From contig CAJTXA010000004.1 in assembly GCA_910579865.1 (NCBI GenBank), forward strand, positions 62,001-126,000: a stretch of DNA of 64,000 bases, written 5' to 3'. The stretch's first letter is position 1, and each line of letters starts with the position of its first letter. The notes beneath the pieces were generated by a model. It was not told the DNA's origin, searched no databases, and saw only the letters and a program-made list of their open reading frames with translations. This document shows, piece after piece, positions 35,937 to 45,162 of the stretch. The DNA is from an uncultured Lachnospiraceae bacterium (GTDB lineage Bacteria > Bacillota > Clostridia > Lachnospirales > Lachnospiraceae). The translations under genes and the position numbers were made by a program.

Positions 35937-37249
35937 TAAGTTGAAAGAAAGATTCCATTTTCATCTACATAATGTCCATCTGGTGTAAAGGTATCTTTTA
36001 GCATATCTCCATTTTCTGACAGATAATAGCGATTTCCAGTTGTTTCATCCATTCGCCATCCTGTAAACATCTCCCCTGTATCAGTATCAAGGTAATACCA
36101 TTTTTCTGTTATGGAATCTTGATACCATCCAGTAAGCATTTTACCAGATGGTTCTTCCAGATAGTACCAACTATTTCCTAGATTCAGCCATCCAGTGGCA
36201 AGATACCCATTAGAAAGAAAATAGTACCAATCTTCTCCAAATTGAATCCATGCATTAGAAGGGAAGGTTTGATCTTGGTATAAAAAATATTTGCCATAGT
36301 CATCGGAAAACCATTGGCCTTGTGGATTATGTTTTCGATTATTTGTCTGATCAAGTTCAACTTGTGTGCGCAGATTGTGGAAAGCTTCTATAACAGCCTG
36401 CTCTTTTAAGGAGATATATTCTTCATAACAGATTCCAAGTGTATGAATTTCATTTGCAGCCTCTATTCCTACATAACGAAAATGCCAAGGTTCAAATGTA
36501 ATCATAGTAATCTCTGTTTTATCCTGTGGATAACGTAAGATAAAACCATATTCATGTGCATGTTCTTTTAACCATTTCGCTTCTTTTGTGTTAGCAAAGT
36601 TGTTGTTTAATTGTTGATAATAAGTAGCAACTATATCAACTGCCATACCAGTTTGGTGTTCGCTGCTGCCAGGAACTGCAATAGAAAGTTCGGTTAATGT
36701 TTTTGCCTGCTCCTCAGAGTATCCACGAGCACGATAATCATAAATATGAGTATTATAAATTTGTGATTGTCTTGTATAAGAGCGATAAGCAGAGCAGATT
36801 AAAAAGCGGCAACCTTCTTTTTTTCCAGCATCTAGCATGGTAAGAAGTGGATCATAAATCCGTTCATCTACTGTCATAGAATATCCGGGAAGTGTTTTTT
36901 GTGTAAATTGATAGTTATCTGGAATAGGGTATTCTTTATTAACTAAAATCATATTCCATTCATTTTGATAAGAAATTGCTTTTTGATAGTTTTGATAGGC
37001 TTCTAGTGTTTCAGAAGAGGCAGTAGAAAGTTGAAAGATAATATCGTCAATTATCACTAAATCTTTGTTAGTTTCTATTTCTTTTGCTGTTGTAGTATCT
37101 GTTACAGAAGAGATGTTATTGGTAGAAGAGGAAGACACTTCATTTGCATATGCAGGCATGTCCAATAAAGAAAATGAAAAAAAGGAAATGCTAAGAATTC
37201 CTAAAAAAGCCGCTTTTTTTTGATAAGATTGAAAAATTTTATAATTCAT
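35933..37249 (-). CDS. VanY-like D,D-carboxypeptidase with wall-binding repeats
   Basis: An exported peptidase that should trim the terminal D-Ala from peptidoglycan stem peptides. A signal peptide covers about residues 1-36 (cleavage near AYANE). The M15B/VanY domain (about 100-285) has the zinc ligands H198 and D205 in SSEHQTGMAVD and H256 in EPWHFRYVG, with catalytic E253. The C-terminal 120 residues are GW/WYYL wall-binding repeats (about 325-420). The ribosome-binding site AAAGGAT precedes the ATG. Nothing nearby suggests a vancomycin-resistance cluster, so routine cell-wall maturation is more likely. Confidence 0.92.
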   Translation of the reverse strand: MNYKIFQSYQKKAAFLGILSISFFSFSLLDMPAYANEVSSSSTNNISSVTDTTTAKEIETNKDLVIIDDIIFQLSTASSETLEAYQNYQKAISYQNEWNMILVNKEYPIPDNYQFTQKTLPGYSMTVDERIYDPLLTMLDAGKKEGCRFLICSAYRSYTRQSQIYNTHIYDYRARGYSEEQAKTLTELSIAVPGSSEHQTGMAVDIVATYYQQLNNNFANTKEAKWLKEHAHEYGFILRYPQDKTEITMITFEPWHFRYVGIEAANEIHTLGICYEEYISLKEQAVIEAFHNLRTQVELDQTNNRKHNPQGQWFSDDYGKYFLYQDQTFPSNAWIQFGEDWYYFLSNGYLATGWLNLGNSWYYLEEPSGKMLTGWYQDSITEKWYYLDTDTGEMFTGWRMDETTGNRYYLSENGDMLKDTFTPDGHYVDENGIFLSTY

Positions 37250-37326
37250 ATAAATAAATCCTTTCTACTATGACGTTAAGTAATAATAAAGTGAAATATG
37301 TAGTTCCTATCGGATAAAAAATTTTT

Positions 37327-37360
37327 GTTTGGGTATTGTCTTTTACAACAATACCCAAAC
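37327..37360 (-). promoter_or_regulatory. Perfect 13-bp inverted repeat in the vanY-like leader
   Basis: GTTTGGGTATTGT / ACAATACCCAAAC with an 8-nt spacer. It lies about 20-50 nt after the predicted start of transcription and is followed, on the minus strand, by AAAAATTTTTT. It could be an operator, an attenuator hairpin, or the terminator of the sigK-like gene upstream. Confidence 0.5.
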
Positions 37361-37385
37361 GGAATTGTTTTGTACAATAAATTCT

Positions 37386-37413
37386 ATTATAACATGGTTT
37401 TTTATAGTTTCAA
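37386..37413 (-). promoter_or_regulatory. Sigma-A type promoter of the vanY-like gene
   Basis: On the minus strand: TTGAAA (37413-37408), a 16-bp spacer, TATAAT (37391-37386). It leaves a leader of about 130 nt that includes the inverted repeat. Confidence 0.55.
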
Positions 37414-37464
37414 TCTTTAATTTATAAATTTTGATAATAGAGAAGAAAAAAGATTTGATATAAG

Positions 37465-38085
37465 TTAAGAAAAAGCACAACGAAGTTTTTCTAGTGCTTT
37501 TTTTTCAATTCGTGAAACATAACTACGTGAGATTCCAAGTTGTCGTGCAATTTCACGTTGTGTATATTCACGGCTCCCAAGAAGCCCATAACGTAGAACA
37601 AGAATTTCCTGTTCTCGTCTAGTTAGTTTTTGCTTCATATAATAATATAATTTTTTTGTATCGGCTTCTAAATCAAGACGTTCAGGAATATCTTTTTCCT
37701 CTGCTTCTAAGATATCGACTAAACGGATAGAATTTCCCTCTGCATCAGTACCAAGTGGTTCATAAAGAGAACATTCTTTTCCGAGCTTTTTTTCGGAACG
37801 AAATAACATTCGAATTTCATTTTCGATACATGCAGATGCATAGCAGCTCAGACGGTTGTTTTTATCTATATTAAAGGTATTTACGGCTTTGATAAGACCG
37901 ATTGTACCTATCGAGATCAGATCTTCCATATCCCGTCCGCCGCTATTGTATTTTTTTACTAAATGAGCAACAAGTCTCATATTGCGCTCTATTAAAATCT
38001 GTTTTGCATCTTGATCACCAGATCTTAAGCGTTCCAGATAATAGCGTTCTTCTTCCGGGGTAAGTGGACTTGGAAATGTTTTCAA
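37465..38085 (-). CDS. sigK: Sporulation-type RNA polymerase sigma factor, SigK-like
   Basis: A 206-residue sigma-70 family factor resembling SigK, the late mother-cell sigma factor. Region 2 is intact (LIERNMRLVAHLVKKYN, DLISIGTIGLIKAVNTF, YASACIENEIRM), followed by SLYEPLGTDAEGNSIRLVDIL, typical of SigE/SigK, and region 4 with TQREIARQLGISRSYVSRIEKKALEKLR. There is no long hydrophobic pro-sequence as in Bacillus and no skin-type insertion, as in many clostridia. The chosen start is TTG at 38085 with AAGGTGT before it; an in-frame ATG at 38109 lacks a ribosome-binding site. Its presence hints at sporulation or a descendant regulatory use. Confidence 0.88.
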   Translation of the reverse strand: MKTFPSPLTPEEERYYLERLRSGDQDAKQILIERNMRLVAHLVKKYNSGGRDMEDLISIGTIGLIKAVNTFNIDKNNRLSCYASACIENEIRMLFRSEKKLGKECSLYEPLGTDAEGNSIRLVDILEAEEKDIPERLDLEADTKKLYYYMKQKLTRREQEILVLRYGLLGSREYTQREIARQLGISRSYVSRIEKKALEKLRCAFS

Positions 38086-38233
38086 ATTTACACCTTGAAA
38101 CGTTGTTCATAACAGTATATGCATAAAGAGAAAAAGTGTGAATCAGGAGTTATACCTTGTATTGCAGAAATAATTAGACTATAATAAAAAAAGAAAAGAA
38201 AGGAGACGCAGATAGCGTGAAATAGAGAAAACT

Positions 38234-39283
38234 ATGATAGATATTGAAGAATTATTACAAAGAGCTATGGATCAAGGTGCCTCAGATGTGCATATCTCTG
38301 CATGGAATTCACCACAGATGCGTATGGATGGGAGGTTAATCCAATTAGAAGGACAAATCCTTTTAGAAGAAGATATGGAGTATTTAATTCAAATTTTTCT
38401 GAATGACTCACAAAGAAAATATTTGGAAGAAACGGGAGAGATAGAAACAGCTTTTTCAACTGCCAAGATAGGACGTTGCAGAGTACATATTTTTCAGCAA
38501 AGAGGATGTTATTCTGCTATTTTTCGGTTATTTGGAAATGGGGTACCAGAGGTAGAAAAAATTTTACTTCCTCCGTCTGTTTTGGAATTATATAAGGAAA
38601 AGCAAGGATTGATTATCGTTTCTGGTGCTGCTGGCAGTGGAAGAACAACAACACTAGCGGTTTTGATAGAACAAATAAATCAAAAAATAGGAGGACATAT
38701 TTTAACGTTAGAATCTCCAATTGAATATCTTTATTCCGTTGGAAAGGCAATGATCCATCAAAGAGAAATTGGAATGGATACAATAAACTATAATAGAGCA
38801 TTAAAGGCGGCTCTTAAGGAGGATGTAGATGTAATATTAGTAGGAGATATGTCAGATGGAGAGACCATAAAGGCTATGATTACAGCAGCAGAAATGGGAC
38901 ATTTGGTGTTTGGTGTGATGGATGCAGTAGGCGCAGTGCAAACAGTAGAACAGATGGTAGAGACATTTTTACCAGAACAACAAAAAATAATGCGGATTCG
39001 ACTTGCACATGTGCTGCGTGCAGTGGTTTCTCAACAATTGATTCCAACTTCTAGCAGTGGGAAACGTCAGGGAGTTTTTGATGTGATGTATGCAAATATG
39101 ACAATAAAAGATTTGATTTGTGAAGGAAAGATTGCACAAATTGAAAAGGTAATGCAGATAGAGGAAGAAATGCAAAGGATGGATGATGGAATCTATGATT
39201 TGTATATTCAAGGAGAAATCGATCGAAAACAAGCCTTGCATTATGTCCGCAATATTTCTTTATTAGAGAAAAAGCTATTGTAA
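38234..39283 (+). CDS. PilT-like secretion/retraction ATPase with altered Walker motifs
   Basis: A 349-residue member of the PilT/GspE family, whose members drive retraction of type IV pili. The N-terminal PAS-like domain (ASDVHISAWNSPQMRMDGRL) and C-terminal RecA-like domain line up with PilT along the whole length. But Walker A reads SGAAGSGRTTT, with Arg137 in place of the essential Lys, and the Walker B region reads ILVGDMSDGET where PilT has GEMRDLET. The start at 38234 has only a weak ribosome-binding site; a strong AAGGAG lies about 30 bases upstream. No other pilus gene is in the window. It may be a non-hydrolysing paralogue or regulator. Confidence 0.85.
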   Translation: MIDIEELLQRAMDQGASDVHISAWNSPQMRMDGRLIQLEGQILLEEDMEYLIQIFLNDSQRKYLEETGEIETAFSTAKIGRCRVHIFQQRGCYSAIFRLFGNGVPEVEKILLPPSVLELYKEKQGLIIVSGAAGSGRTTTLAVLIEQINQKIGGHILTLESPIEYLYSVGKAMIHQREIGMDTINYNRALKAALKEDVDVILVGDMSDGETIKAMITAAEMGHLVFGVMDAVGAVQTVEQMVETFLPEQQKIMRIRLAHVLRAVVSQQLIPTSSSGKRQGVFDVMYANMTIKDLICEGKIAQIEKVMQIEEEMQRMDDGIYDLYIQGEIDRKQALHYVRNISLLEKKLL

Positions 39284-39394
39284 AATAGGACTTTTTTACT
39301 ATATTGCTGTTCTTTACAGTTGGCATAATTTATGCTACGATTACAAAATCAATAATAAATTTGATAGAAATATCAGATGAATTTTTGCACACTC

Positions 39395-39445
39395 CTCGCA
39401 GTGGACACCTAGGGCGCTAAAGGGTAGCGCCTAAGTGTTAGCGAG
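39395..39445. other. GC-rich long hairpin in an intergenic region
   Basis: CTCGC (39395-39399) pairs with GCGAG (39441-39445), enclosing ACACCTAGGGCGCTA against TAGCGCCTAAGTGT with one bulge and one mismatch. It is far richer in G+C than its surroundings and has no T run. It lies between a plus-strand and a minus-strand gene that converge. It could be a small repeated palindromic element, a structured RNA or a T-less transcription barrier. Confidence 0.5.
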
Positions 39446-39522
39446 AAAAATCAATTATTCTTTTTCTATTTTTATCTGTTATATCTAATTATTAAAATAT
39501 CCAATTATTAAAGTGTAATATA

Positions 39523-40068
39523 TTATAATATAGTATTATTATAAATGGCTCGACTTCCGCCAATAAATTTTGGTCTTGTTCTAGCAAAGACAAGATGTGC
39601 GTTTCCTAATGTGTTTTGTGAAAGGCGAAGAGGAACAGCTACTTTTTTTAAATGCATACCAATTAAAGTATCTCCAATATCAATTCCTGCATCGGCTTTT
39701 ATCTTTTCTACAACGACAGGAGAAGAAAAAGTTTGATAGGCAGCAGTCGCAAAAGAGCCGCCTGCTTTGGGTTGAGGGATAACATTTACAATTTTAAAAG
39801 GTTTTGAAGCAGTTTCTTCTATTATAATAGCACGGTTTAGGTGTTCACAACATTGGGCAGCCAGATAGATTTGATGTGTAAGACAACAGGAATAGATGCC
39901 ATCGAAAATGGCTTTTCCAGTTTCAACAGAGGAATAAGAACCAATTTGATGACCAAGTACTTCACTGGTAGAACAGCCGACAATAAGAAGTTGATTTGGT
40001 TTTAATTGAGCAGTTTGAATAAGTTCTTCTGTAAATTGATAAGCTTGATTTTTTAAAGTATCTAGCAT
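39523..40068 (-). CDS. ywlG: UPF0340/YwlG family protein
   Basis: A 181-residue cytoplasmic protein of the TIGR01440/UPF0340 family, conserved in Firmicutes and without known function. Family features seen: LLIVGCSTSEVLGHQIG near the N-terminus, YLAAQCCEHLNRAIIIE, PQPKAGGSFATAAY, DAGIDIGDTLIGMHLK and the C-terminal ARTRPKFIGGSRA. Length is normal. The ribosome-binding site AAAGGATG precedes the ATG. It stands alone on its strand, convergent with the PilT-like gene and divergent from comM. Confidence 0.93.
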   Translation of the reverse strand: MLDTLKNQAYQFTEELIQTAQLKPNQLLIVGCSTSEVLGHQIGSYSSVETGKAIFDGIYSCCLTHQIYLAAQCCEHLNRAIIIEETASKPFKIVNVIPQPKAGGSFATAAYQTFSSPVVVEKIKADAGIDIGDTLIGMHLKKVAVPLRLSQNTLGNAHLVFARTRPKFIGGSRAIYNNTIL

Positions 40069-40215
40069 AAAGGTTCATCCTTTCTTTAACAAAGTAATCA
40101 TATTATCAAAAATTTTCGTTTTTGTGAGTTCTATTGTATCTTAATTATAGCCAATTCAGGTAAAAAATCAATAATTAGTGAAAAACAAACTTAACTAATT
40201 TTAGAAAGGAATATT

Positions 40216-41763
40216 ATGTTTTGTAGAGTACATAGTGGAGCAATCTATGGGATAGAGGGAATACCAATTGAAGTGGAAGTTGATTTGAGTGATGGGCTTC
40301 CAAGTTTAAATATGGTGGGAATGTTAGCAGCAGAAATTAAAGAGTCTTCAGAACGGATAAGAACTGCTTTGAAAAATTCTTGCTTTTTTATTCCTCCAAA
40401 ACGAGTAACAGTGAATTTGTCACCAGCAAATATTCGAAAGCAGGGGACTTTTTATGATCTTCCAATTGCAGTAGGAATTTTAAGTAATATGGGATATATA
40501 AAAAAAGAAAGTTTGGAAAAGGTTCTTATTATAGGAGAATTAAGTTTAGATGGAAGGATAAATTCAGTAAAAGGTATACTTCCAATTGTCTATGCAGCAA
40601 AACAAGCCAATCTTTCTTATTGTATTGTTCCAAAAGAAAATGCAAAGGAAGGTGCTGTAGTTGAGCAGATAAAGGTGATTGGAGTTCACTGTCTAAAAGA
40701 AGTACAAAAGGTTTTAGAAAATCCAGAACAGTTTCAACCAGAAAAAATGGAGGATTTTAACAGTAGGACGGAGAGAAAAGAAAAGGTTGATTTTTCTGAG
40801 GTGAACGGGCAGGAGGCATTGAAACGAGCAGTACAAATAGCAGCAGCTGGGATGCATAATTTTTTAATGATAGGGCCTCCTGGCTCTGGAAAAACTATGA
40901 TAGCTAGAAGGATTCCAACGATATTGCCGCCGATGACTTTGGAAGAATCGATAGAAATTACAAAAATATATAGTGTAGCAGGGCTGCTTTCAAAGCAGCA
41001 ACCATTTATTATGGAACGTCCATTTCGTGCACCGCATCATACCATTACAGCAAGTTCTTTGGTAGGAGGTGGAACAATTCCAAGACCAGGAGAAATTTCT
41101 TTGTCGAATTATGGAGTTTTGTTTTTAGATGAACTTCCTGAATTTTCAAAAACGGTATTAGAAGTCCTTCGCCAGCCAATGGAAGATCGAAAAGTAATCG
41201 TATCTAGGGTATATGGGAGCTATGAATTTCCTACAAATTTTATGTTGGTAGCAGCAATGAACCCTTGTAATTGTGGCTATTATCCAGATCGAAATCGTTG
41301 TAACTGCAAAGAAACAGAAGTGCTTCGGTATTTGGGACGAATTAGCAGACCTCTTTTGGATCGGATTGATATTTGTATGGAGGTTTCTCAGATAGAATAT
41401 GCTGATATGAGAAGAGGAGAAAAAGCTCGAATTAAGTTGAAAAATGAAGATTCTAATATAATGCAAAGGCGTGTTATACAGGCAAGAGAAAGACAAAAAA
41501 TACGTTATCGAGACGAGAAAATTTTTTCAAATAGTGAACTATCAAATGCTCAAATTCAGAAATACTGTAAAATTGATCTGGCAGGAGAACATTTATTAGA
41601 ACAAGCATTTTCACGTTTTAATCTTACAGCAAGAGGGGTTCATCGAATTTTAAAGGTTGCTCGAACAATTGCAGATTTAGAGGAGAAGGAAGAAATTACA
41701 AGACAACATTTAAGTGAAGCAATTTGTTACCGAAGTGTTGCAATACATACACTTGATCGTTAA
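40216..41763 (+). CDS. comM: YifB/ComM family Mg-chelatase-like AAA+ ATPase
   Basis: ComM is a hexameric helicase that promotes branch migration when single-stranded DNA integrates during natural transformation. The 515 residues show the N-terminal Lon-like domain (SGAIYGIEGIPIEVEVDLSDG), Walker A GPPGSGKTM (about 221-229), Walker B LFLDELPEF, and a zinc-binding Cys cluster (NPCNCGYYPDRNRCNC), followed by the C-terminal Mg_chelatase domain. Length is normal. The ribosome-binding site AAAGGAA precedes the ATG. It heads a run with dprA 14 bases downstream and then topA, so the three are probably one operon for DNA uptake and topology. Confidence 0.94.
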   Translation: MFCRVHSGAIYGIEGIPIEVEVDLSDGLPSLNMVGMLAAEIKESSERIRTALKNSCFFIPPKRVTVNLSPANIRKQGTFYDLPIAVGILSNMGYIKKESLEKVLIIGELSLDGRINSVKGILPIVYAAKQANLSYCIVPKENAKEGAVVEQIKVIGVHCLKEVQKVLENPEQFQPEKMEDFNSRTERKEKVDFSEVNGQEALKRAVQIAAAGMHNFLMIGPPGSGKTMIARRIPTILPPMTLEESIEITKIYSVAGLLSKQQPFIMERPFRAPHHTITASSLVGGGTIPRPGEISLSNYGVLFLDELPEFSKTVLEVLRQPMEDRKVIVSRVYGSYEFPTNFMLVAAMNPCNCGYYPDRNRCNCKETEVLRYLGRISRPLLDRIDICMEVSQIEYADMRRGEKARIKLKNEDSNIMQRRVIQARERQKIRYRDEKIFSNSELSNAQIQKYCKIDLAGEHLLEQAFSRFNLTARGVHRILKVARTIADLEEKEEITRQHLSEAICYRSVAIHTLDR

Positions 41764-41777
41764 GGAGAAGAAAAAGA

Positions 41778-42884
41778 ATGCAAAATATCACAACAGAATT
41801 GGAATACTGGTTCTGGCTTTGTAATATAGATGGTATAGGAAGTCGAAAAATTCAAGAGTTATTAGCATATTTTAAGAGGCCAGAAGTTATTTATCGGTTA
41901 AAAGTAGAAGAAATAAAAAGTGCAGTCTATTTGAATGAACGACAATGGATTGGGTTAAAAGAAAGCAAAAAGGATGAGAAGTGGAAAAATAAGTTAGAAC
42001 AGGCTAGAAAAAAGGGAATTCGTATGGTAACCTATTTTGAACCAGAATATCCATCCTATCTGATGCCATTGCCGGACAAGCCTATTTTACTTTATTATTT
42101 TGGAAAACTTCCAACAAGGCAAAGAAAGATGGCAGCAATTATTGGAGCAAGAAACTGTACTCGTTATGGTTATAGTATAGCAGAAGAAATTGGGAAGATT
42201 CTTGGAAAAAACGGGGTTGATACAGTAAGTGGAATGGCAAGAGGGATTGATGCTGCCGGACAGTGGGGAACATTAGAGGGTGGAGGAGAAAGCTATGGTA
42301 TTTTGGGCTGTGCAGTGGATATCTGCTATCCTAGAGAAAATCGTCAGCTTTATGATGCATTGATAGAAAAAGGAGGAATTATCAGTGAATTTGGACCTGG
42401 TATTCAGCCGTATGCCAGTAATTTCCCTATGCGAAATCGAATTATTAGTGGACTTTCTGATTTCGTTATTGTGGTAGAGGCAAAGGAGAGAAGTGGATCG
42501 TTAATTACAGTTGATTTTGCTTTAGAACAGGGAAAAGAAGTTTATGCTGTTCCAGGAAGAATAACCGATCAATTAAGTTTGGGGTGTAATCGCCTGATTG
42601 CACAGGGAGCAGGAATTTTATCTGATTTGGAATCGATTTTAGAAGATTTCAACATAAATAAAAGAAAAAATGAAACAAAAGTCACAAAATTTGAGATTGA
42701 ACTTGCGGAACCGGAAAAATTGTTGTATAGTGATTTAGGTTTCGAACCAAAAAATATTCAGACGCTAATGGAAGATACAAACTGGTCTTTCTTAGAATTA
42801 ACAGAAACTTTATTGAGTTTACAGTTAAATGATTTAATTGAAGAACCTATAAAGGGATATTATGTAAAAAAACAAAAGCAGTAG
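41778..42884 (+). CDS. dprA: DNA-protecting protein DprA
   Basis: DprA binds incoming single-stranded DNA and loads RecA during transformation. The 368 residues include a SAM-like N-terminal domain (FWLCNIDGIGSRKIQELL), the Rossmann-like core with GARNCTRYGYSIAEEI, VSGMARGIDAAGQWGTL, ILGCAVDICYP, EFGPG, NFPMRNRIISGLSD and EAKERSGSLITVDFALEQGKEV cut here into its motifs, and a C-terminal winged-helix-like domain (about 300-365). The order comM-dprA-topA-codY-flgB resembles the dprA-topA-codY-flgB synteny of Bacillus, without trmFO, xerC and hslVU between. Confidence 0.95.
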   Translation: MQNITTELEYWFWLCNIDGIGSRKIQELLAYFKRPEVIYRLKVEEIKSAVYLNERQWIGLKESKKDEKWKNKLEQARKKGIRMVTYFEPEYPSYLMPLPDKPILLYYFGKLPTRQRKMAAIIGARNCTRYGYSIAEEIGKILGKNGVDTVSGMARGIDAAGQWGTLEGGGESYGILGCAVDICYPRENRQLYDALIEKGGIISEFGPGIQPYASNFPMRNRIISGLSDFVIVVEAKERSGSLITVDFALEQGKEVYAVPGRITDQLSLGCNRLIAQGAGILSDLESILEDFNINKRKNETKVTKFEIELAEPEKLLYSDLGFEPKNIQTLMEDTNWSFLELTETLLSLQLNDLIEEPIKGYYVKKQKQ

Positions 42885-42956
42885 GAATAGAAAAAGCAAC
42901 AGAAACAATTTTTATAAATGAAATATAGAAAAGCAAATAGTCAAAGGGGTAATGAA

Positions 42957-45032
42957 ATGGCGAAGAATTTAGTAATTGTGGAATCACCTGCGAAAGAAAA
43001 AACCATTAAAAAGTTTTTAGGAAACAGTTATGAGGTGCTTGCTTCACAAGGTCATGTAAGAGATTTACCAAAAAGCCAGCTGGGCATTGATGTACAGCAT
43101 GATTATGAACCGAAGTATATTACAATTCGTGGGAAAGGTGATATTCTTGCGAAACTAAGAAGAGAGGTAAAAAAGGCGGAGCATGTCTATCTGGCAACCG
43201 ATCCTGATAGAGAAGGAGAGGCAATTTCATGGCATTTGTCTCAGGCATTAAAATTAGATATGAATAAAGCAAGCCGAATTACTTTTAATGAAATTACAAA
43301 AAATGCAGTAAAGGCATCTTTAAAAGAGGCAAGAGAAATCGATATGGATTTAGTGGATGCGCAGCAGGCACGTAGAATGTTGGATCGCATGGTAGGATAT
43401 TCCATTAGTCCGCTTTTATGGGAAAAGGTAAAGAGGGGATTAAGTGCAGGACGAGTACAATCCGTTGCACTTCGTATGATTTGTGACAGAGAGGAAGAAA
43501 TTAATGCATTTATTCCAGAGGAATATTGGACAATTGATGCAAAATTAAAGGTAAAAGGGGAAAGAAGGGCATTAATAGCAAAGTTTTATGGGGATAAGAA
43601 AGGGAAATTAGAAATTCATACAAAAGAAGAAGCAGAAAAAATTGAAAAATTAGTAAAAGAGGCCACCTTTTCAGTAGAAGAAATCAAAGAGGGTGAGCGA
43701 GTAAAAAAGGCCCCAGTTCCATTTATTACCAGTACACTGCAGCAGGAAGCTTCTAAAGTATTAAATTTTTCTACACAGAAAACAATGCGCTTGGCACAGC
43801 AGCTTTATGAAGGGGTGGATATTCCTGGAAAGGGAACAATTGGAATTATCACTTATTTACGTACCGATTCTACTAGAGTGGCAGAAGAGGCAGAACTCTC
43901 TTTGCATAAGTATATTATAGAACATTATGGAGAGTCCTATTGTACGAAATTGGAAATGACAAAGAAAAAGGGACAAAAAATTCAGGATGCACATGAAGCA
44001 ATTCGGCCAACAGATATAGAATTAACGCCTACCTTATTAAAGGAGGCACTTTCAAGGGATCAGTTTCGTCTGTATCAGTTGATCTGGAAGCGATTTGTAG
44101 CAAGTCGGATGGCAAATGCGCTCTATCAGACAATTTCTGTAAAATTGGCAGCAGATATTTATCGATTTAGTGCTTCCGCTTCAAAACTTCAGTTTGATGG
44201 ATTTTTGTCGGTTTATTTAGACGAAGAGGAAAAGGCAGAGGATGAAACAACAATTGGTGAGCTCTCAAAAGAAAGTCAACTGACTTTGGAAAATTTGGAA
44301 TCGAAACAACATTTTACACAGCCCCCTTCCCATTTTACAGAAGCTGCACTGGTTAAAGCATTAGAAGAGCAGGGAATAGGCCGGCCAAGTACGTATGCAC
44401 CAACGATTACAACCATTCTTGCTAGACGTTATGTGGCAAAAGAGAATAAAAATCTCTATGTAACAGAACTTGGAGAAGCAGTTAACAAAATTATGATTAC
44501 TGCATTTCCAGCTATTGTAGATGTAAGTTTTACCGCAAATTTGGAATCTCTTTTGGACGAAGTAGGAGAAGGACATATCGATTGGAAAACAGTGATTAGC
44601 AATTTTTATCCTGATTTGGATGTAGCAGTAAAAAATGCAGAAAAAGAATTAGAGAAAATTATAATCGAAGATGAAGTAACAGAAGAAATCTGCGATTTGT
44701 GTGGGAAAAATATGGTAATTAAATACGGACCCCATGGAAAATTTCTTGCCTGCCCTGGATTTCCAGACTGTCGAAATACAAAACCTTATTTGGAGAAAAT
44801 AGGTGTTCCTTGTCCAAAATGTGGAAAGGAAATTATCTTAAAAAAGACAAAAAAAGGCAGAAAATATTATGGTTGTGAAGCCAATCCAGATTGTGATTTT
44901 ATGTCTTGGCAAAAACCAACAATCCAAAGATGTCCAATTTGTCAAGATGTGCTTTTGGAAAAGGGGCATAAGTTAGCTTGTCATAATGAACAATGTGGAT
45001 ATTGTATCGATCCAATAGTTACAGAAAAATAG
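42957..45032 (+). CDS. topA: DNA topoisomerase I
   Basis: Type IA topoisomerase that relaxes negative supercoils by passing a strand through a transient break. The 691 residues begin with the Toprim domain (LVIVESPAKEKTIKKFLG; DPDREGEAISWHL), followed by the catalytic Y300 in IITYLRTDSTRV. Three C-terminal zinc-finger units carry CxxC pairs (CDLCGKNM..., CPKCGKEI..., CPICQDVL...), each with the second Cys pair. Start: the ATG at 42957 has AAAGGGG before it and gives the family N-terminus; an upstream in-frame ATG at 42918 adds 13 unrelated residues. It follows dprA after 72 bases. Confidence 0.97.
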   Translation: MAKNLVIVESPAKEKTIKKFLGNSYEVLASQGHVRDLPKSQLGIDVQHDYEPKYITIRGKGDILAKLRREVKKAEHVYLATDPDREGEAISWHLSQALKLDMNKASRITFNEITKNAVKASLKEAREIDMDLVDAQQARRMLDRMVGYSISPLLWEKVKRGLSAGRVQSVALRMICDREEEINAFIPEEYWTIDAKLKVKGERRALIAKFYGDKKGKLEIHTKEEAEKIEKLVKEATFSVEEIKEGERVKKAPVPFITSTLQQEASKVLNFSTQKTMRLAQQLYEGVDIPGKGTIGIITYLRTDSTRVAEEAELSLHKYIIEHYGESYCTKLEMTKKKGQKIQDAHEAIRPTDIELTPTLLKEALSRDQFRLYQLIWKRFVASRMANALYQTISVKLAADIYRFSASASKLQFDGFLSVYLDEEEKAEDETTIGELSKESQLTLENLESKQHFTQPPSHFTEAALVKALEEQGIGRPSTYAPTITTILARRYVAKENKNLYVTELGEAVNKIMITAFPAIVDVSFTANLESLLDEVGEGHIDWKTVISNFYPDLDVAVKNAEKELEKIIIEDEVTEEICDLCGKNMVIKYGPHGKFLACPGFPDCRNTKPYLEKIGVPCPKCGKEIILKKTKKGRKYYGCEANPDCDFMSWQKPTIQRCPICQDVLLEKGHKLACHNEQCGYCIDPIVTEK

Positions 45033-45162
45033 TCACAATAAACAAAAAATACAAGACATTTTGTAAAAATAACAAATAACTCTTGTTTCTGTACTGAATG
45101 TATGATAATATTTAAGAAATGGAGCTTATTAGTATTTGCATCATTCAGTAAGGAGGAGACAG

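Noticed and set aside
38217..38225. Two-codon mini-frame (GTG AAA TAG) behind the strong AAGGAG upstream of the PilT-like gene
   Set aside because: Spacing is acceptable, but such mini-frames arise often by chance and nothing else supports translation.
37465..38233. Remnant of a skin element at the sigK-like gene
   Set aside because: The gene is continuous and neither recombinase genes nor att-like repeats are present around it.
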